From Atlantibacter hermannii (GTDB taxonomy: Bacteria; Pseudomonadota; Gammaproteobacteria; Enterobacterales; Enterobacteriaceae), in NCBI RefSeq assembly GCF_009907385.1, contig NZ_JAAATR010000064.1, positions 1 through 64,000 on the forward strand: DNA of 64,000 bases, read 5' to 3'. Within the stretch, counting starts at the first letter, position 1, and every line of letters starts with the position of its first letter. A model generated the notes under the pieces. The model ran no database searches, had not been told where the DNA came from, and saw only the letters and a program-made list of their open reading frames with translations. Below are positions 59,111-64,000 of this stretch, piece by piece. The translations under genes and the position numbers were made by a program.

Positions 59111-59584
59111 GTGCGTTGGTTACCCTTTATTGTCTTTTTTCTCTACGTCTACATAGAGATTTCGATTTTCATCCAGGTTGCCCATGTGTTCGGCATCTTT
59201 ATGACCCTGGTGCTGGTGATTTTTACGTCGGTCATTGGGATGTCGCTGGTGCGCAACCAGGGATTCAAAAATTTCATGCTGATGCAGCAGAAAATGGTGG
59301 CGGGCGAGAGCCCGGCGGCAGAAATGATCAAAAGCGTGTCGCTGGTCATCGCCGGTTTCCTGCTGTTGCTCCCCGGCTTCTTTACCGATTTCCTCGGCTT
59401 GTTGCTGCTGCTCCCGCCGGTGCAAAAGCACCTCACCCTTAAGCTGATGCCGCATTTACGCTTTAGCAAAATGTCTGGTGGATTCGGCCCAGGCGGCAAC
59501 AGCGGCCAGACTTTCGACGGCGAGTACCAGCGTAAAGACGATACCTCGAACCGCCTCGAAGACCGCGATCGCGACGATCGCTAA
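59111..59584 (+). CDS. fxsA: Inner-membrane protein FxsA
   Basis: A 157-residue membrane protein with about four hydrophobic segments in the first 110 residues (IVFFLYVYIEISIFI, LVIAGFLLLLPGFFTDFLG) and a polar Gly/Asp/Arg-rich tail, matching E. coli FxsA. The start codon is GTG with AGGAGA six bases ahead. In E. coli its overproduction relieves F-plasmid exclusion of phage T7. yjeH, which follows it in E. coli, is absent here. Confidence 0.95.
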   Translation: MRWLPFIVFFLYVYIEISIFIQVAHVFGIFMTLVLVIFTSVIGMSLVRNQGFKNFMLMQQKMVAGESPAAEMIKSVSLVIAGFLLLLPGFFTDFLGLLLLLPPVQKHLTLKLMPHLRFSKMSGGFGPGGNSGQTFDGEYQRKDDTSNRLEDRDRDDR

Positions 59585-59612
59585 AAAAGTTAAATTTTTT
59601 TCTTCTTCCCCC

Positions 59613-60014
<402 letters not shown>

Positions 60015-60049
60015 TTACACGCGTTAACTCACTGAACGAACGAATTTAA

Positions 60050-61708
<1,659 letters not shown>

Positions 61709-61709
61709 T

Positions 61710-61824
61710 TTAACCTTCCTTGTTAAAGCTACCGCTGCGTTGGCTCGCCCCGGTCACTTACCCCTGTAAGCGCCCGGGGACTCTCGAACTTGCCGCCTTG
61801 CCGTGGCTTTAATGAGTCGGTTAA
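61710..61824. repeat. ERIC (IRU) element downstream of groL
   Basis: A 115-base imperfect palindrome. On the minus strand the core reads AGTCCCCGGGCGCTTAC, then GTAAGTGACCGGGGCGAGC and CAACGCAGC, which closely follows the ERIC consensus (ATCCCCAGGAGCTTAC, GTAAGTGACTGGGGTGAGC, AACGCAGC). It sits between the groL stop and its terminator and would fold in the mRNA 3' end. Confidence 0.8.
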
Positions 61825-61848
61825 ATCAGTTTGTCGCATAAAAATGTG

Positions 61849-61885
61849 AAACCCCCGGTCAGAAATGGCTGGGGGTTTTTCTTTT
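61849..61885 (+). terminator. Terminator of groSL
   Basis: AAACCCCC (61849-61856) pairs with GGGGGTTT (61871-61878), with inner pairing GGTCA/TGGCT, followed by TTTTTCTTTT. It lies after the ERIC element, 140 bases from the groL stop. Confidence 0.88.
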
Positions 61886-61952
61886 GGTCATGTTTTTAGT
61901 ATAAGGTCTTACGGATAAAATTTGTTCCGGCCAATTAATAACGAGGAATGAC

Positions 61953-62306
61953 ATGCGCATTACAGTCTCAGCGGGAATGGTTGCGGCGGCGCTGCTGCTT
62001 GCGGGATGCAGCACGGGTAATCAATTATCGAGCGGTGGTCAAAACGTTCGCTTTGTAGAGGATAAACCGGGCGCGGAGTGCCAACTGTTAGGTACCGCGA
62101 CAGGAGAGCAAAGCAACTGGCTTTCTGGTCAACACGGCGAAGAGGGCGGCTCTATGCGCGGCGCGGCAAATGAATTACGTAATAATGCGGCTGCGATGGG
62201 TGGCAACGTACTGTATGGGGTAACCAGCCCGGGTCAAAATCTGCTTTCCAGCTTTGTACCTACCGCCAGCAAAATGGTCGGCCATGTTTATAAGTGCCCA
62301 AACTAA
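61953..62306 (+). CDS. yjeI: Lipoprotein YjeI (DUF4156)
   Basis: A 117-residue outer-envelope lipoprotein. The signal peptide ends in the lipobox LLLAGC (lipidated Cys19), followed by a short DUF4156 domain with two more cysteines, one in AECQLLG and one at VYKCPN, probably disulphide-bonded. Same place and length as E. coli YjeI. Function unknown. Confidence 0.93.
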   Translation: MRITVSAGMVAAALLLAGCSTGNQLSSGGQNVRFVEDKPGAECQLLGTATGEQSNWLSGQHGEEGGSMRGAANELRNNAAAMGGNVLYGVTSPGQNLLSSFVPTASKMVGHVYKCPN

Positions 62307-62330
62307 TAAAAGTAGCCCGGTCTTAACGCA

Positions 62331-62360
62331 ATACAAAAGGGAATATATTCCCTTTTGTAT
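62331..62360. terminator. Perfect 30-base palindromic terminator between yjeI and yjeJ
   Basis: The halves ATACAAAAGGGAATA and TATTCCCTTTTGTAT are exact reverse complements. The hairpin with T-rich flank lies between two convergent genes and can end transcription from both sides. Confidence 0.8.
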
Positions 62361-62370
62361 GCCGGAGGCG

Positions 62371-63195
62371 TTAGTTTTTCGCCGGTGCCCGAAGTGCGGC
62401 GATACACAGGCGATGCAGGGAATCAAGGCACTGCTGTTTAGTCAGTTCACTGCCCGATGGCGTAATTTCAGTACAAAAAATCTGACAGGGTCTCTCTACG
62501 ATCTTCCTCAACCGCCGGCTGAACTTCATCGCCCGCTGAGCTACGCCTTCCGCTTCCTGCGAACCTGACAGCGCATTGGTTTTCATCACGACGCCGCAAT
62601 AAGCGTTATGTCCGGTATCTTGCTGGTATTTATAGACCACCAATAAATAGCGGTTAAACAGCGATAATTTCCAGGGTTGTGGATTATAGCTGTCATATTC
62701 CATTTTCCCATCATTAAGTAAATCCATGTCATATAAAGGAATGAAATCGAGCATGGAAGAAACGGTTAATAAAATATCCTGAAAGCCTGCATTCTTAACG
62801 GCGAGAATAATGGCACGGATAAACGTCTCTACCTGATTATCATTAATTAAATAAGTGGTTTTTTCAGCAGACCGGGAAACGATCTCTAACTCGATGCCGG
62901 CTATTTTCAGAGCGGCGCTGATCTTCGCAACGCGGGCGGTATCGCCAGCAGCCTGGAGTTCTTGCTCATTAAGCGCGGGCGCATTGCGCAGCATCTCTGC
63001 CTCGCTGCTGTCCTGCGGCTTTGCAAAAGATTCAATGCGGCTTTCAAGCACATGCAGTAAATCTTTCAATTGCGCGAGAGAAAATAAAAACAGATTTTCT
63101 TTATCGTTAATGTTGCGTATTTTTAACGCCAGAGAAACAAAATGTTTATTATGGCAAATAACACCTGAATTAATTCCTTTAACTATGGCTGGCAT
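62371..63195 (-). CDS. yjeJ: Conserved protein YjeJ
   Basis: A 274-residue protein like E. coli YjeJ (289 residues). The N-terminal phrase CHNKHFVSLALKIRNINDKE and SLAQLKDLLHVLE are shared, as are LLDFIPLYDMD and a conserved Gln-Cys pair near the C-terminus (QQCLDSLHRL). It has no signal peptide or membrane segment and no known function. The start at 63195 gives the homologous N-terminus; a start four codons earlier is possible. An unusually long inverted repeat lies just upstream. Confidence 0.85.
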   Translation of the reverse strand: MPAIVKGINSGVICHNKHFVSLALKIRNINDKENLFLFSLAQLKDLLHVLESRIESFAKPQDSSEAEMLRNAPALNEQELQAAGDTARVAKISAALKIAGIELEIVSRSAEKTTYLINDNQVETFIRAIILAVKNAGFQDILLTVSSMLDFIPLYDMDLLNDGKMEYDSYNPQPWKLSLFNRYLLVVYKYQQDTGHNAYCGVVMKTNALSGSQEAEGVAQRAMKFSRRLRKIVERPCQIFCTEITPSGSELTKQQCLDSLHRLCIAALRAPAKN

Positions 63196-63216
63196 GTTGA
63201 CTCTCAAAATAGTTTT

Positions 63217-63247
63217 TCTCCTGCCGCTGTAAACAGCGGCAGGAGAA
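63217..63247. repeat. Inverted repeat upstream of yjeJ
   Basis: CTCCTGCCGCTG pairs perfectly with CAGCGGCAGGAG around TAAA, extended by TTT/AAA. There is no downstream T-run on the minus strand, so it is a 5'-leader hairpin for yjeJ or a weak epmB terminator. Confidence 0.6.
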
Positions 63248-63326
63248 ATAGGGTGAATAGTTTTGAGAAGCTAGCACATCGACTTGCCTGGAAATAATCC
63301 GCTTTCAGACATTTTCGTGCCCGGTA

Positions 63327-64000
63327 TTAGCGTTGTCGGAGCTGTAAATCCAGCGGAGTTTTACTGGGCTCGCCGCCAATTTCTCGCGCCAGTTTCGGCA
63401 CCATATAACCCGATACCAGCGTCAGCAGCTCGCGAATAATGCTGCGCGCGTCATCATCGCTCACCAGGAAATGCGCCGCGCCCTGGACATGATCCAGCAC
63501 GTGAAGGTAGTAGGGCATCACGCCCGCGTCGAACAGCGCATTGCTGAGCGCCGCCAGCGTTTGCGCACTGTCGTTCACCCCACGTAGCAGCACGCTCTGG
63601 TTGAGCAGCGTCACGCCCGCCTGGCGCAGCTGCGCCATCGCCGCGCGAAATGCCGCATCAATCTCATTGGCGTGATTAATGTGGTTTACCAGAATAATTT
63701 GCAGACGGGATTGTTCAAACCGTGCCGTCAGCGCGGCGGTGATGCGCGCCGGGATCACAATCGGCAAGCGACTATGAATTCGTAACCGCTTGATATGGGG
63801 AATGCCTTCGAGCTGGGTGATAAGCCAGTCGAGCTCATGATCCTTCGCCATGAGCGGGTCGCCGCCGGAAAAAATAATTTCATCCAGTTCAGGATGCGCG
63901 GTGATGTAGTCCAGTGCCGTCTGCCAGTTGCGTTTGTTCCCCTGGTTATCGGCATAGGGGAAATGGCGGCGAAAGCAGTAGCGGCAGTTCACCGCGCAGC
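63327..64000 (-). CDS. epmB: EF-P (R)-beta-lysylation protein EpmB, 5' end outside the window
   Basis: The C-terminal 224 residues of a radical-SAM lysine 2,3-aminomutase-family protein (about 340 residues in E. coli). The cluster motif is visible at the window edge (C-A-V-N-C-R-Y-C-F-R-R, three cysteines), then SGGDPLMAKD, and the family end DLQLRQR. It makes (R)-beta-lysine for EpmA to attach to elongation factor P. The coding frame runs off the right end. Confidence 0.95.
   Translation of the reverse strand, partial: CAVNCRYCFRRHFPYADNQGNKRNWQTALDYITAHPELDEIIFSGGDPLMAKDHELDWLITQLEGIPHIKRLRIHSRLPIVIPARITAALTARFEQSRLQIILVNHINHANEIDAAFRAAMAQLRQAGVTLLNQSVLLRGVNDSAQTLAALSNALFDAGVMPYYLHVLDHVQGAAHFLVSDDDARSIIRELLTLVSGYMVPKLAREIGGEPSKTPLDLQLRQR

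Overview
The window looks like chromosomal DNA from a member of the Enterobacteriaceae of the Escherichia/Citrobacter/Enterobacter type. Gene order and protein sequences follow the E. coli 92-94 min region: ghxP end - yjcE - actP/yjcH/acs - gltP - phn operon - yjdM - crfC/yjcZ - tRNA-Phe - yjdC - dsbD - cutA - dcuA - aspA - fxsA - groSL - yjeI - yjeJ - epmB. Genus cannot be fixed from the sequence alone. Compared with E. coli, nrf (between acs and gltP), phnB/yjdN and yjeH are absent, and several accessory blocks are inserted.

Layout. (1) 1-1500: the 3' part of a broken intimin/invasin-type adhesin gene, followed by a 44-codon remnant of the ghxP 3' end. (2) 1642-10145: the ion exchanger YjcE, a LysR regulator, the acetate module acs-yjcH-actP and the glutamate transporter gltP. 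(3) 10285-16525: an aldonate (sugar-acid) catabolic cluster with an IclR regulator, a KDG-type aldolase, an IlvD/Edd-type dehydratase, an MFS transporter and a divergent GldA-like dehydrogenase; repeated operator-like motifs lie in its promoters. (4) 16703-26999: a sugar system with an OmpR-type response regulator at one end, a hybrid histidine kinase at the other, and an ABC importer, D-lyxose-type isomerase, PfkB kinase and class II aldolase between them. A hok/sok-type toxin-antitoxin locus (49-codon toxin) sits next to an ERIC-like repeat inside this block. (5) 27037-27779: the mqsRA toxin-antitoxin pair. (6) 27894-38905: yjdP and the complete phosphonate C-P lyase operon phnCDEFGHIJKLMNOP with a Pho-box candidate. 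(7) 39191-48720: a DUF2235 hydrolase, an Aer-like receptor, yjdM, the dynamin-like crfC with yjcZ, and the pectin/uronate genes kdgT and kduI with a KdgR-box candidate. (8) 48721-53000: an AT-rich accessory patch against the 3' end of tRNA-Phe, holding a large gene whose C-terminus resembles aerolysin/ETX-MTX2 pore-forming toxins, an IS3 remnant, a gene truncated by it, and a LysR regulator. (9) 53007-64000: conserved core, from tRNA-Phe through dsbD, aspA and groESL to epmB, which is cut by the window end.

The window is rich in carbon scavenging: acetate, glutamate, aldonates, a pentose/ketose route, phosphonates and uronates, each with its own regulator. The most novel-looking items are the putative pore-forming protein at 49188-50579, the hok/sok locus whose toxin tail is supplied by an ERIC-like element, and the candidate regulon of the IclR protein.
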